Source: Saprospiraceae bacterium
GTDB lineage: Bacteria > Bacteroidota > Bacteroidia > Chitinophagales > Saprospiraceae
Length of the DNA: 64,000 bases
Assembly: GCA_016722295.1 (NCBI GenBank)
Contig: JADKGL010000037.1
Coordinates: 476,513-540,512 of the forward strand
Direction of reading: 5' to 3'
Positions within the stretch are counted from its first letter, which is position 1; every line of letters starts with the position of its first letter. The notes below the pieces were generated by a model. The model was not told where the DNA came from. It was given only the letters and a program-made list of their open reading frames with translations, and searched no databases. A program made the position numbers and the translations under genes. Of the stretch, positions 9,574 to 19,427 are shown in pieces.

Positions 9574-10206
9574 ATGAAAAAAATCTATCTTTTCTTTTGT
9601 TTTACTTTGTTCGCTACATTGAGCATTGCTCAAATCAAAATTAAACCACAACTGGTCTATGGTCTAGATTTATATCAATGGTATAGAAATCCATACTGTA
9701 GCACATGTGTAAACAAAGAAGCATCTTCATCTGGAACAAGTCTTATCTCTACACCGATTGGAGCTAAAGTAATTATTGGCAAAAATAATTTTTCAATTGC
9801 AACCGAACTTGGTGCTAATTTTGGTTGGTTTACATTAGATATCAATCAGTACAAAGGCGTTGGTTCACTTGCCTTTCCCGCAATGGTTAAAGCTAATTTT
9901 GGAGCATTGAGTGGATTTAGTAAAAATAAACTCCTAGGATATTCTATCGGTGGCGGCATTCAATACTCGAAAACGGAATTATATGGGTTGACAAAAAAAT
10001 ACGACCATTTGGAGAGAAAATTCTTTCCAACATACATAGGAGAAATTGGTTTTGGTGGAGGAATATCAGGAATGCAAGTTTCATGGAATACAAAAATTGG
10101 CATCGGTCCAAATCATGGAATGGTCATTCAAAATAGTATACAATTCTACATGAATTTTAAAAAAGATAAAAAATCAGATTCATCCACACTTAAGAAAAAT
10201 CTGTGA
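9574..10206 (+). CDS. secreted protein of unknown function, probable outer-membrane beta-barrel
   Basis: The start is a clear Sec signal peptide (MKKIYLFFCFTLFATLSIAQ). The ~190-residue mature part is rich in alternating aromatic and Gly-containing strands, as in small outer-membrane barrels. A CSTCV pair near residue 43 might form a disulfide. No family is recognised. The last four bases overlap the GTG start of murB, so the two are probably cotranscribed. Confidence 0.6.
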   Translation: MKKIYLFFCFTLFATLSIAQIKIKPQLVYGLDLYQWYRNPYCSTCVNKEASSSGTSLISTPIGAKVIIGKNNFSIATELGANFGWFTLDINQYKGVGSLAFPAMVKANFGALSGFSKNKLLGYSIGGGIQYSKTELYGLTKKYDHLERKFFPTYIGEIGFGGGISGMQVSWNTKIGIGPNHGMVIQNSIQFYMNFKKDKKSDSSTLKKNL

Positions 10207-11197
10207 TTTCACTAGTAAATTTAAATACATTTCATATCAACTCCTCTTGTAAAGAGTTAATCCAAATAAAGAAAATTGAGGATATTATTAGTTTTAAAGA
10301 ACGAAATATAAAAGATTATTATATCCTTGGTGGAGGCAGTAATATCTTATTACTAGATTCGATTGAAAATGTTATTTTAAAAAATGAACTAAAAGGCATT
10401 CAACTTTTACATCAAAACAATGATAATGTAATACTTAGAATTGCAAGTGGTGAGAATTGGCATGACACAGTAATTTATTGTATAAATAATAATTGGTGTG
10501 GTATAGAAAATCTTGCATTAATCCCTGGTACTGTTGGCGGCGCACCTGTACAAAATATTGGTGCCTATGGTGTAGAAATCAAAGATTTCATTTATGCAGT
10601 GCATGGTATTGATTTGGTTTCTGGTAAAGAAAAAACCTACTTGCCTACAGAATGTCAATTTGCTTATCGCAGCTCTATATTCAAAACTGATTTAAAAAAT
10701 TCTTTTTCATCACAGCGGTTGAATTAAAACTGAATAAAACACCAAAAACTCAGATAGAATATGGAGCTATAAAAGAAGAATTACAAAAAAAGCAAATTGC
10801 ACATCCAACGATCAATGATATTTGCCAAGCTGTAATGCGCATTCGAAGTTCAAAACTACCTGATCCAAAGGTTCTTGGCAATGCAGGAAGCTTCTTTAAA
10901 AATGCAGTAATAAGTAGATCCCATTATGATACTTTGCTACTTGAATATCCTGAAATACCTTCTTATAAGATAAATGACGACCTAGTAAAAGTTCCCACAG
11001 GATGGCTAATTGAGAAAGCTGGGTGGAAGGGGTTTCGCGATCAGGACGCAGGGTGCCATTCGAAACAAGCATTAGTTTTAGTCAATTTTGGTGAAGCAAC
11101 AGGAAAAGATATTTTAAAATTAGCTACAGATATAAAAAAAGATGTATTTTTAAAGTTCAGAATAGACCTCGAATTCGAAGTGAATATTTGGACTTAA
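10203..11197 (+). CDS. murB: UDP-N-acetylenolpyruvoylglucosamine reductase, split by a one-base frameshift
   Basis: MurB is an FAD enzyme that completes UDP-N-acetylmuramate synthesis. The first reading frame (10203-10727) holds the FAD-binding LGGGSNIL, the PGTVGGAPVQNIGAYG loop and the YRSSIFK stretch. The second frame carries LPDPKVLGNAGSFFKN with the catalytic serine, then PTGWLIEKAGWKG and the C-terminal region. Both halves join if one base is added, most simply in the six-A run at 10694-10699; frame 2 then reads without a stop from there. The gene is normally essential and otherwise perfect, so a sequencing indel is more likely than true inactivation. The start is a GTG that overlaps the preceding stop. 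Confidence 0.88.
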
Positions 11198-11207
11198 TGG
11201 ATTTGAC

Positions 11208-12305
11208 ATGATTAAACTAAGTTATTATTGCCCGATACTTTTGCTTTGCTGCATTAGCAAATTGTATTGTCAAGAATTAAAAATAGACGGTCCAAATATA
11301 ATTTGTCCAGGTCAAAAATATATACTAGAAACAACAAATCCCTTCACATCATATCGATGGTCGACAGGTGATACGACTTCAAGAATTTTTATCGAACGAG
11401 GTGCTAATTATTGCATAACTGTTACAAAAACATCAGGGACTAAAGATTCTATATGTCGTTTTGTCAGTGAATACAATATAGAACCTTTGGAAATCCTAGG
11501 TGATAGTGTTTTTTGTGAAGGTAAAACAGCACCACTAGATGCAACTTCGGGCTTTACCTCATACCTATGGAGCAACAACCAAACGACTCGACAAATATTA
11601 ATATCACGAGGTGGAAATTATTGTGTAGAGGCTGTCAATCTAAATGGATGTCTTTCCACTGCATGTAAGAACATCACAATGATCAACAGATCCTATGAAT
11701 TACGTGCACCTAAAATTTGTTATAAAGACACAATAATTTTTAATTCTTTCTACTTATCTGATACTGGCATCTATTCATTTCGATACACGAAATTTAACGG
11801 CTGTGATAGTATCATTGAATTCGATATCAAACATCATCCAAGAATAATACTTGACACAATTAGTATAAGTAAGCCACAAGGATTTAGAGTAGTTCCTATT
11901 GCTTCTGGTGGAAAGCAACCTTTACAATATTTATGGTCAAATGGAGATACAAATCGTATCCTCCTCACAAGCTTAGCAGGTAAATACAGCTTAAAAATTA
12001 CTGATCAAAATGGCTGTACTTTAGATACGATGATAACGTTAATTCATACTAACGTTGACAATCAAAATTCTAATTTATTTTTAAAAAATTACAAGAATCC
12101 AATTACATCAAATGAACTTTTTCAAATGTGCTATGATGTCGTGCAAAAACATAAGCAGGCTCAAATTTCACTTATAAGCAATACAGGAATTCAATTGACA
12201 AATATCGCTGATTCAAATTCTTACCCCATGCTACAAAATGGGCTTTACTTTCTAAGGATATTCACTGACCGGACCACTTTCTTTCCAATTATTATTATTA
12301 ATTAA
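11208..12305 (+). CDS. secreted Ig/PKD-like repeat protein with T9SS C-terminal domain
   Basis: A signal peptide (ending near SKLYCQ) is followed by at least three Ig/PKD-like modules of about 70-90 residues. Each has a SYxWSxGxTTxxIxIxxGxxYCxxV pattern, typical of Bacteroidota adhesin-like surface proteins. The C-terminus, ending in GLYFLRIFTDRTTFFPIIIIN, resembles a type A T9SS sorting domain, although it is short and divergent. It starts 10 bp after murB and is the first of three consecutive surface-cargo genes. Confidence 0.75.
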   Translation: MIKLSYYCPILLLCCISKLYCQELKIDGPNIICPGQKYILETTNPFTSYRWSTGDTTSRIFIERGANYCITVTKTSGTKDSICRFVSEYNIEPLEILGDSVFCEGKTAPLDATSGFTSYLWSNNQTTRQILISRGGNYCVEAVNLNGCLSTACKNITMINRSYELRAPKICYKDTIIFNSFYLSDTGIYSFRYTKFNGCDSIIEFDIKHHPRIILDTISISKPQGFRVVPIASGGKQPLQYLWSNGDTNRILLTSLAGKYSLKITDQNGCTLDTMITLIHTNVDNQNSNLFLKNYKNPITSNELFQMCYDVVQKHKQAQISLISNTGIQLTNIADSNSYPMLQNGLYFLRIFTDRTTFFPIIIIN

Positions 12306-12323
12306 TTGATTAATAATCAATTA
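12303..12323 (+). terminator. AT-rich hairpin at the end of the surface gene
   Basis: TAATTGATT (12303-12311) and AATCAATTA (12315-12323) form a perfect 9-bp stem with a 3-nt loop, beginning at the stop codon. There is no T-run after it, so termination efficiency is uncertain. Confidence 0.4.
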
Positions 12324-12415
12324 TTAAAACATAATAACTTTGCTTTATATAAAAAATAAATTTAATTTTCACAAAATAATTGTAATTTTAATTTTCATCG
12401 ACCAAGAGATTGACT

Positions 12416-12423
12416 TAATTTTG
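12416..12423 (+). promoter_or_regulatory. -7 promoter element upstream of the LRR surface gene
   Basis: TAATTTTG matches TAnnTTTG and lies 25 bases before the ATG. No TTG sits at the usual spacing upstream, so the assignment rests on the -7 box and on its position after a probable terminator. Confidence 0.45.
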
Positions 12424-12448
12424 AATAAATGCTTAAAAACTAACTGAT

Positions 12449-15400
12449 ATGCCGTTTATTCTTTTATTATTTGCATTATACACCATCGCAACACCTATTC
12501 AAGCTAAAGCTAATGCACCAATATGCATGTGTAATCGCACGTCTGATTCTCTTGCCCTTGTTGCTTTATATCAATCTACCAATGGAGCCAATTGGATCGC
12601 ACCGTGGAACCTTTCTCAGCCAATCACCACATGGTCAGGTGTAAATCTTGATGCATCTCAATGCGTTAGAGCCTTAATACTAAACAACCGAGGTATCGCT
12701 GGTACAATACCAAGTGAAATAGGAAATTTAAGTAATCTAAGATCACTTTTTTTATTTGGAAATAATTTCACTGGAGCTATTCCTTCAAGTTTAGGAAATT
12801 TAACTTTACTTGAAGATTTACTCTTGAATGATAATAGTTTTACAGAAACGATTCCGGATATATTTGTTGATTTGAGAGAATTAAAAATTATTTCTTTGAC
12901 AAACAATTTTTTTACTGGAAATATACCAAGTTCCATTGGTTTTGCATTCAATTTAGTATCACTTGATTTAGGTACGAATTCGCTGTCTGGTTCTATACCA
13001 AGTGAATTTGGCAACTTGTATAATTTAACTGTTTTAAATCTTAGCAATAATGCATTGAGTGGTTCTATTCCTCAAGAATTAGCTGACTTGACTAATTTAC
13101 AAGAAATCTACTTGTATAGTAATAATCTTTCGGGAACATGGCATCCATTTTTCTCTGCTTGGAATAAGCTAAAACATGTTTGGATTCAGGATAATAAATT
13201 CGAAGGAACTGTACCAGATTGGCGGAATGCACCACTTATTAGTCTAAAAATAGAATATAACAATTTTACAAATATTCCAAACTATAGCACAGTGACAACT
13301 TGGGGTTTATCTGCACCATACGGTCTAAATATCATTGGAAATAGATTTACATTTGAAGACCTCATTCCATTAAAAAATTTTCCACCAAGAGTGTTTTATA
13401 CATTTAGAAATCAACAAGCAGTTCAAACCGATTCGCTTATATTTATACCTATAGGAGGAAATTATACAATTCGACTTAATGTAGATGACACCATAGTCAA
13501 CAACAGTTATAGATGGTTAAAAGATTCAACACAAATATTAGTAAATAAAAATACATTTTCAATTAGTAATGCACAGCCAATAGATGAAGGGTACTATTAT
13601 GGATCTATCACAAATCCAGATATATCAAATTTTGAAATAAAAATTGTTCCAATCAGAGTAGTGATAACAAAAGAAAATTGCACCGGAAGTCCTGGTAATC
13701 AGTGCTCATCCTCACTACTATTTTGTAATAATGCAGATTTAAACAATTATTGTGGCACTTTAGGCTTAGTGGATTCAACATTTTTAAATGATAGCTTATC
13801 ATTCTGTATTCCATCTAGGAAATTTGAAAATTCCAAATGGTTCTCATTCATTGCTTCATCCGATAGTTTTATAATTGAGATCATTCCAAATGATTGTTCA
13901 GAAGTAAGTGTTGGCAATCAAAAATATAGTGGAATTGAAGCTGGAATTTTTCCAACTTGTGAGCTAGGCTTAGGAAAATCGTTATACTGCGATTTTTCAC
14001 AAAATGATGCAGGATTTCAAATCGGTGGAGGCGGATTTATTAAAGGAAATCAATATTATCTAGTACTAGATGGCAATAGAGGAAGTATTTGTGATTATGT
14101 CATTCGTTTAGTTAAAGGGACTAACACATATAAACTTACAGAGCCAGCTCAAATTGAAGGTCAAAAAATAATCTGCCAAGACACATTTCCTCAACTTTAT
14201 ACAAGTAAACGGAATATTGAAGCAGAGAATTATTTATGGTTTTTGAATGACTCCCTTGTTTCAAATACAAATGACACCTTCGTTCAATTCAAAAACTTGC
14301 CATTGGGAAGTTATAATTTAAAACTAAGAATTTCAAATGCATGTGATACATCAGCTACCGTAAATTATACTTTTAATGTCCTCCCTTCGCTAAGTACTTC
14401 AACTCCTTTTGTACTAAGTGAGAATAATGATTCTTCATATAGAGTGAATTTTAGTTTATTAGGTGGGACTCCTGTATATAAATTAATTTCTGGATCTGGC
14501 AGCTTGGATTCATTGCGCGGATTCTTTACTTCGAGTTCCAATATTTGTCAATCGTCATATACGTACAAGTTTGAAGATCGCAATGGATGCAAGACAGAAG
14601 TAAATGGTATTGAAAATTGTAGATGTCTCTCGTATGCGGGAAGATATAATCTTGATGACACAATAAACATATGCGAAGGGCAAATTTTCAAAATGCCGCA
14701 ACCTTCGGATGCACTCATTGATAGCATTGATCTATTTACATTTTTTATTTCAAAATCCGATACCTATCAAATAAGCACCATATTAAAAATAAATTCAAAC
14801 GGTTCTTTTACTTACGACCCTCAACTCTTTCGATTTAATACTGTGTATTATTTAAGATTTGCTACAAGTAAACCAGACTATCGAAATCAATTTAATTTTA
14901 ATCACCCTTGCTTAAGTTTATCAGATATAAAAAAAATAATTTTCCGCCAAAGACCTATAGTTTCTGCTGGGCAAGACGACACCTCATGTGATTTACAAAG
15001 TGAACTTAAAGGATTTGGAAATTATAGTTCAGGAATATGGAAACTTAAATCTGGTCCAGGTACAGCCATAATCGATAGTATTGAAAACGATATCTCAAAG
15101 ATTACTGTTGACACGCAAGGTATTTATACTTTTATTCGCGAAGGATCAAATCAATATTGCACACATAAAGACGAAGTTACATTAACGTTTAAAGACACAT
15201 TAAGGCCACTTATATCAGGCAGCATTTCCCTATGCGGCAAAGGTGTAACGAAATTATCCATTCCTGATACCTACACAAAATTTGTTTGGTCAAATGGAGA
15301 TAGCACATTATCCACCACAATCGATACTATAGGCACATATTGTGTCAATGTAGTTGATAGTGATGGTTGTCTCGGTTACAGCTGTATAGACATCATCGAC

Positions 15401-16270
15401 TCCAATCCGCCAGAACTACTACTTATAGGCAATACAACACTTTGTGCCGGTGATAAAGATTCACTTTTCACAAACCAAATATTTAATTCCTATAAATGGA
15501 ATGACAGCACATCAACACCAAGTATAATTATTGATAAATCTGGCAATTATTGTCTAACTGTAACTGATCAATTAGGATGTACCGCGGTTGCTTGCAAAAA
15601 TGTGACTAAAAGCGATTCCATCATCCATGTCTTAAAAGATACAGGATGTACAGGCGAAATTATTGTTATTGCTGGGCTAGAATTTACCTTTCCAGGAAAT
15701 TATAGAACTACATTCATCAATGCATCTTCTTCTGGTTGTGACAGCATACTACAAATAGATCTTATTGTAAACGGTGTATATATTCAAGATAGTAGTATCA
15801 AATCAGATAATGGAAACAATAATGGAAGTATAAGTATTACACCAAATGGAGGGAAAAAACCTTATCGATTTAAATGGAATAACAATGCAACGAGTTCTAG
15901 TATCTTCAATCTGAAATTTGGCACATATAGTGTCACTGTTACGGATGCGAACAATTGTGACTATTTGTATTCCTTTATAGTTCCTTTCAACACATCGATC
16001 TATTCTAATGAATCTAAAGAGGAAATTAGCTTCTACCCAAATCCCAACAAAGAAGGGAATTTAGTATATTGCAAAGCTACAGGAGATTTATTAGAGTGGA
16101 ATTTAAAAATCAGAGATTTTTCTGGAAAATTAATAGAACAATTTGATTTGAAATTTTCTGATAATAATACGCCACAACCAATACCTTTCAAACCAAGTTC
16201 TGGCATATATTTTATTGAATGTTATAATGACAAAGGAATAATATCAAGTCAAAAAATCATCATTCAATAA
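12449..16270 (+). CDS. leucine-rich-repeat surface protein with Ig/SprB modules and T9SS type A domain
   Basis: This is a 1273-residue secreted protein. After a signal peptide comes a capping segment (SDSLALVALYQSTNGANW), then about seven LRRs of the plant-like subtype with the LxxNxFTGxIPxxLGNL consensus (residues ~70-290). Ig-like and PKD-like modules follow, many with WSNGDST and YCVNVVDSDGC signatures. A SprB-type repeat (GGKKPYRFKWNNNATSS) is near residue 1130, and a C-terminal sorting domain starts at ISFYPNPN. The plant-like LRR cap plus T9SS tail is common in marine and sludge Bacteroidota, where such proteins are thought to bind surfaces or polymers. The ligand is unknown. Confidence 0.85.
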   Translation: MPFILLLFALYTIATPIQAKANAPICMCNRTSDSLALVALYQSTNGANWIAPWNLSQPITTWSGVNLDASQCVRALILNNRGIAGTIPSEIGNLSNLRSLFLFGNNFTGAIPSSLGNLTLLEDLLLNDNSFTETIPDIFVDLRELKIISLTNNFFTGNIPSSIGFAFNLVSLDLGTNSLSGSIPSEFGNLYNLTVLNLSNNALSGSIPQELADLTNLQEIYLYSNNLSGTWHPFFSAWNKLKHVWIQDNKFEGTVPDWRNAPLISLKIEYNNFTNIPNYSTVTTWGLSAPYGLNIIGNRFTFEDLIPLKNFPPRVFYTFRNQQAVQTDSLIFIPIGGNYTIRLNVDDTIVNNSYRWLKDSTQILVNKNTFSISNAQPIDEGYYYGSITNPDISNFEIKIVPIRVVITKENCTGSPGNQCSSSLLFCNNADLNNYCGTLGLVDSTFLNDSLSFCIPSRKFENSKWFSFIASSDSFIIEIIPNDCSEVSVGNQKYSGIEAGIFPTCELGLGKSLYCDFSQNDAGFQIGGGGFIKGNQYYLVLDGNRGSICDYVIRLVKGTNTYKLTEPAQIEGQKIICQDTFPQLYTSKRNIEAENYLWFLNDSLVSNTNDTFVQFKNLPLGSYNLKLRISNACDTSATVNYTFNVLPSLSTSTPFVLSENNDSSYRVNFSLLGGTPVYKLISGSGSLDSLRGFFTSSSNICQSSYTYKFEDRNGCKTEVNGIENCRCLSYAGRYNLDDTINICEGQIFKMPQPSDALIDSIDLFTFFISKSDTYQISTILKINSNGSFTYDPQLFRFNTVYYLRFATSKPDYRNQFNFNHPCLSLSDIKKIIFRQRPIVSAGQDDTSCDLQSELKGFGNYSSGIWKLKSGPGTAIIDSIENDISKITVDTQGIYTFIREGSNQYCTHKDEVTLTFKDTLRPLISGSISLCGKGVTKLSIPDTYTKFVWSNGDSTLSTTIDTIGTYCVNVVDSDGCLGYSCIDIIDSNPPELLLIGNTTLCAGDKDSLFTNQIFNSYKWNDSTSTPSIIIDKSGNYCLTVTDQLGCTAVACKNVTKSDSIIHVLKDTGCTGEIIVIAGLEFTFPGNYRTTFINASSSGCDSILQIDLIVNGVYIQDSSIKSDNGNNNGSISITPNGGKKPYRFKWNNNATSSSIFNLKFGTYSVTVTDANNCDYLYSFIVPFNTSIYSNESKEEISFYPNPNKEGNLVYCKATGDLLEWNLKIRDFSGKLIEQFDLKFSDNNTPQPIPFKPSSGIYFIECYNDKGIISSQKIIIQ

Positions 16271-16293
16271 TAGCCTTTCTAACAAAAGATTTA

Positions 16294-18375
16294 ATGAAAC
16301 TAATTTACTTTATTTTCTTTTTATCGACAACGATAAATTTGCTTTCTCAAAATAAACTAATTATAACTAAAGTGGTAGGTGGACTTTCACTACCAGTAGA
16401 TATCGCAAATAATGGTGATGAAAGACTTTTTTTATTAGAAAAAGCAGGAAAAATTAGAATACTAGAAAATGGCAAACTTGCTACTACTCCTTTTTTAGAT
16501 ATTAGCACAAAAGTAAATTCAAGAGGAAATGAACAAGGATTACTAGGCATTTGCTTCCACCCAAACTATAAGAACAATGGTTGGTTCTATATTAATTACA
16601 TTGACAAGTCAAGTCCTGCACAAACTATTATTGCAAAATACAAAGTTTCCTCTTCCAATCCTAATATAGCCGATTCAAATTCAGTGGAAATATTATTAAA
16701 AATCACACAACCATTCACTAATCACAATGGTGGTTGCTTAAAGTTTGGTAAAGATGGCTATTTGTACATTGGAATGGGCGATGGAGGAAGTTCTAATGAT
16801 CCCAACAATAATGCTCAAAATCTTAATATACATTTGGGGAAAATGCTACGAATTGATGTTAGCAAAGATTCAGCCTACACAATTCCAGATTCAAATCCAT
16901 ATAATAATGAAGCTAATGCAAAAAAAGAAATTTGGGCGTCAGGATTGAGAAATCCATGGAGATTTAGCTTTGATCGACTCAATGGTGATCTTTGGATCGG
17001 TGATGTTGGACAAGGAGATTGGGAAGAAATTGATGTAGAAAAATATGGAGGAAATGGAGGATTAAACTATGGGTGGAGATGCTACGAAGGAAATCATGAA
17101 TTTAATACATCACTATGCAAGGCAAAAAACAATTACACTTTTCCCATCCATGAATATTTTGGAGATGCAGCAAAAGACGGTTGCTCGATTACAGGTGGTT
17201 TTGTCTATCGAGGCACACAAAATCCTACTTATTATGGTAACTATATTTATGCGGATTATTGCAGTGGAAAAATTTGGTATCTGTCTAGATCCTCAGATAC
17301 AACAGTACAAAATACATTTGCTTACCAATTTACAAAAAATCAAATATCTTCATTTGGCGAAGATCATGTAGGTGAAATTTATTTTACAGCGTTAGCAGAA
17401 GGCGCTTTATATAAAATCGCTCAAAATTGTGCTCTAAAAATAATATCCAAAAAAATCAAAGAAGCTTCTTGTACTACTGCAACTGATGGAAGTATCAGTT
17501 TCCAAACCAATGATACAACTAGCATAACTTATTTATGGAGTACTGGACAAACAACTCCTACAATTACTAATCTAGCTACTGGTATTTACTATGTAACAGT
17601 GACAAACAACAACTGCAGTATTACAGATAGTTTTCAAGTCCCAGCTAAACCAGATCAAGTAGCCTGTTTAACCCCAATATTCAATAATATAGTTTGTGCA
17701 AATGATTCTGCATTATTGATAGCTTGTGATTTTCCTGCTAGTGCTGAATATTTGTGGTTTAAAAATAGCGTACGACTTCTTCAAAACGCAAAAAGAATAG
17801 CCGTGCGAGAATCAGGTCTTTATTCCCTACAAGTAATAGACACAACTAATTGTCTAAGTTTACCCTCAAATTCTATTCAAATCATTGTAAATCCATTGCC
17901 AACTACACCAATCTTGAATCTATCAAAAGATACATTAATAGGTACGCCGGGGTACAGCTCTTATCGGTGGTTTAGAGACAAACAGTTCTTTGCATCAACA
18001 ATCACTAACTCCTTAAAAGTTACTCAAGGTGCAGAATATTGCCTCACCGTTGTGGATACTAATCATTGCGAAAGTCTTAAATCAAATACTGTCAATTACA
18101 TACCTGTAAGCATTAACTCAGAACTTGACCCTACCAATGTCAGTATACTCCCCAACCCTTTTCAAAATGAATTTGAAATTAGCATTAACTCTCTAAAAAA
18201 TAAAATTCTAACAGTAGAGATTCAGAGCTTGGATGGACAAACTTACATGACAAAAACTATTTTTGCAAACAAATCAAAAATTTCGATGGCAGATTTCAAT
18301 TCAGGTGTTTACGTAATACGCTTATACACAATTGATAGAAAAATGTATTTTCAGACAAGAATAGTAAAACTGTAA
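16294..18375 (+). CDS. secreted PQQ-type sugar/sorbosone dehydrogenase-like beta-propeller with T9SS type A domain
   Basis: Residues ~20-370 form a glucose/sorbosone dehydrogenase propeller. Family stretches include NEQGLLGICFHPNY, NHNGGCLKFGKDG, the calcium-site-like GMGDGGSSNDPNNNAQN, and GLRNPWRFSFD followed by LWIGDVGQGDWEE. A SprB-like repeat (SISFQTNDTTSITYLWSTGQ) and Ig-like modules follow. The C-terminus has NVSILPNPFQNEFEI and ends in VIRLYTIDRKMYFQTRIVKL, a type A sorting domain. It probably oxidises sugars or polyols at the cell surface. PQQ dependence is inferred from the family only. It is the last gene of the three-gene surface cluster. Confidence 0.88.
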   Translation: MKLIYFIFFLSTTINLLSQNKLIITKVVGGLSLPVDIANNGDERLFLLEKAGKIRILENGKLATTPFLDISTKVNSRGNEQGLLGICFHPNYKNNGWFYINYIDKSSPAQTIIAKYKVSSSNPNIADSNSVEILLKITQPFTNHNGGCLKFGKDGYLYIGMGDGGSSNDPNNNAQNLNIHLGKMLRIDVSKDSAYTIPDSNPYNNEANAKKEIWASGLRNPWRFSFDRLNGDLWIGDVGQGDWEEIDVEKYGGNGGLNYGWRCYEGNHEFNTSLCKAKNNYTFPIHEYFGDAAKDGCSITGGFVYRGTQNPTYYGNYIYADYCSGKIWYLSRSSDTTVQNTFAYQFTKNQISSFGEDHVGEIYFTALAEGALYKIAQNCALKIISKKIKEASCTTATDGSISFQTNDTTSITYLWSTGQTTPTITNLATGIYYVTVTNNNCSITDSFQVPAKPDQVACLTPIFNNIVCANDSALLIACDFPASAEYLWFKNSVRLLQNAKRIAVRESGLYSLQVIDTTNCLSLPSNSIQIIVNPLPTTPILNLSKDTLIGTPGYSSYRWFRDKQFFASTITNSLKVTQGAEYCLTVVDTNHCESLKSNTVNYIPVSINSELDPTNVSILPNPFQNEFEISINSLKNKILTVEIQSLDGQTYMTKTIFANKSKISMADFNSGVYVIRLYTIDRKMYFQTRIVKL

Positions 18376-18395
18376 AATCCTAAAACAAAAGAAAA

Positions 18396-19349
18396 CTATA
18401 AGATATTCTTTTTACGAAAGAACCAGCTTAAACCAAAACTAAAAGCTATAGTAATTATAATTATTATAAAAAATGAAAATTTGGAACTTCCTAAACCAAA
18501 TGGTAAAGGTACATTCATCCCCATAAAACTTGCGATTACAGTAGGGACCATCAACAATGTCGTAATTACAGTAAGTCGATTGATAAATATGTTTAGATTA
18601 TTTGAAATAATGGATGCATAGGCTTCCATAGTACCGTTCAAGATGTTTGTATACAACTGTGCTACCTCTCGCGCTTGGTTATTATCGATGATGATATCTT
18701 CAAATATTTCTACCAACTCTTCAGAACCTGTTATATTTAAAAAGTCTGTGCGCTTCATTTTAATCTTTAGCAATTCATTCGCATTTAAAGAATTTACGAA
18801 ATAAACCAAACTTTTTTCAATCTGAAGTAAGCTTTTTAATTCTTCACTTCGACTTGAGTCATAAAGTTCTTGCTCAATCAATCTGCGTCGCATATTGAGT
18901 TTTTTAAGATACTCCAAGAATAAAAACACAGTCTGCTCGAAAATTTGCAAAATAAAAAGCCGCTCATTTGATGGATTAAAATTTCGTATTTTAGACTCAA
19001 CGAATTTTTCCATTACAGGACTTTCCAATGCACATACAGTTATGATTTTTTCTTGGCAAAGAATTATACCTAAAGGGACCGTTATGAAAATTGGCTCATT
19101 TTCCTTGTCGACTTGATTTACTACTGGTGTATGAAGTATTATACTCCGACCTTCATCATACTTTTCATATCGAGCCCTCTCTTCAATATCCAAAGGGTCC
19201 GTAATAAAGTCATGAGATAATTTTAAAGCTTCAGATAAATAATCTAGTTCAAATGTAGTAAGTGGCCCTACAACATTAATCCAATGTGCTTCCGAAAGTC
19301 CATTGACAGCATGAACTTGATTTCCTTCCCATGCATAATAATGGATCAT
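18396..19349 (-). CDS. corA: CorA-type magnesium/divalent cation channel
   Basis: This protein of 317 residues has a cytoplasmic alpha/beta domain, a long coiled-coil stalk (about 150-235) and two C-terminal transmembrane helices. The GMN signature is present in SFMGMNVPLP between TM1 and TM2. TM2 is followed by the basic tail FRKKNIL. The family forms pentameric Mg2+ channels gated by intracellular Mg2+. Transport of Co2+ or Zn2+ cannot be excluded. The start ATG is ~75 bp from the divergent stop region of the neighbouring permease gene. Confidence 0.92.
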   Translation of the reverse strand: MIHYYAWEGNQVHAVNGLSEAHWINVVGPLTTFELDYLSEALKLSHDFITDPLDIEERARYEKYDEGRSIILHTPVVNQVDKENEPIFITVPLGIILCQEKIITVCALESPVMEKFVESKIRNFNPSNERLFILQIFEQTVFLFLEYLKKLNMRRRLIEQELYDSSRSEELKSLLQIEKSLVYFVNSLNANELLKIKMKRTDFLNITGSEELVEIFEDIIIDNNQAREVAQLYTNILNGTMEAYASIISNNLNIFINRLTVITTLLMVPTVIASFMGMNVPLPFGLGSSKFSFFIIIIITIAFSFGLSWFFRKKNIL

Positions 19350-19427
19350 CGCTTGAAGATTCTGTTATCGTTACTAAATTAACCATATTCTTTCACAAAA
19401 TTACAAAAATTAAGCCAACTTATAAGC

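Noticed and set aside
12658..13047. Minus-strand open frame opposite the LRR region
   Set aside because: The regular Asn-rich LRR codons create stop-free antisense sequence, so it is a shadow of the repeats.
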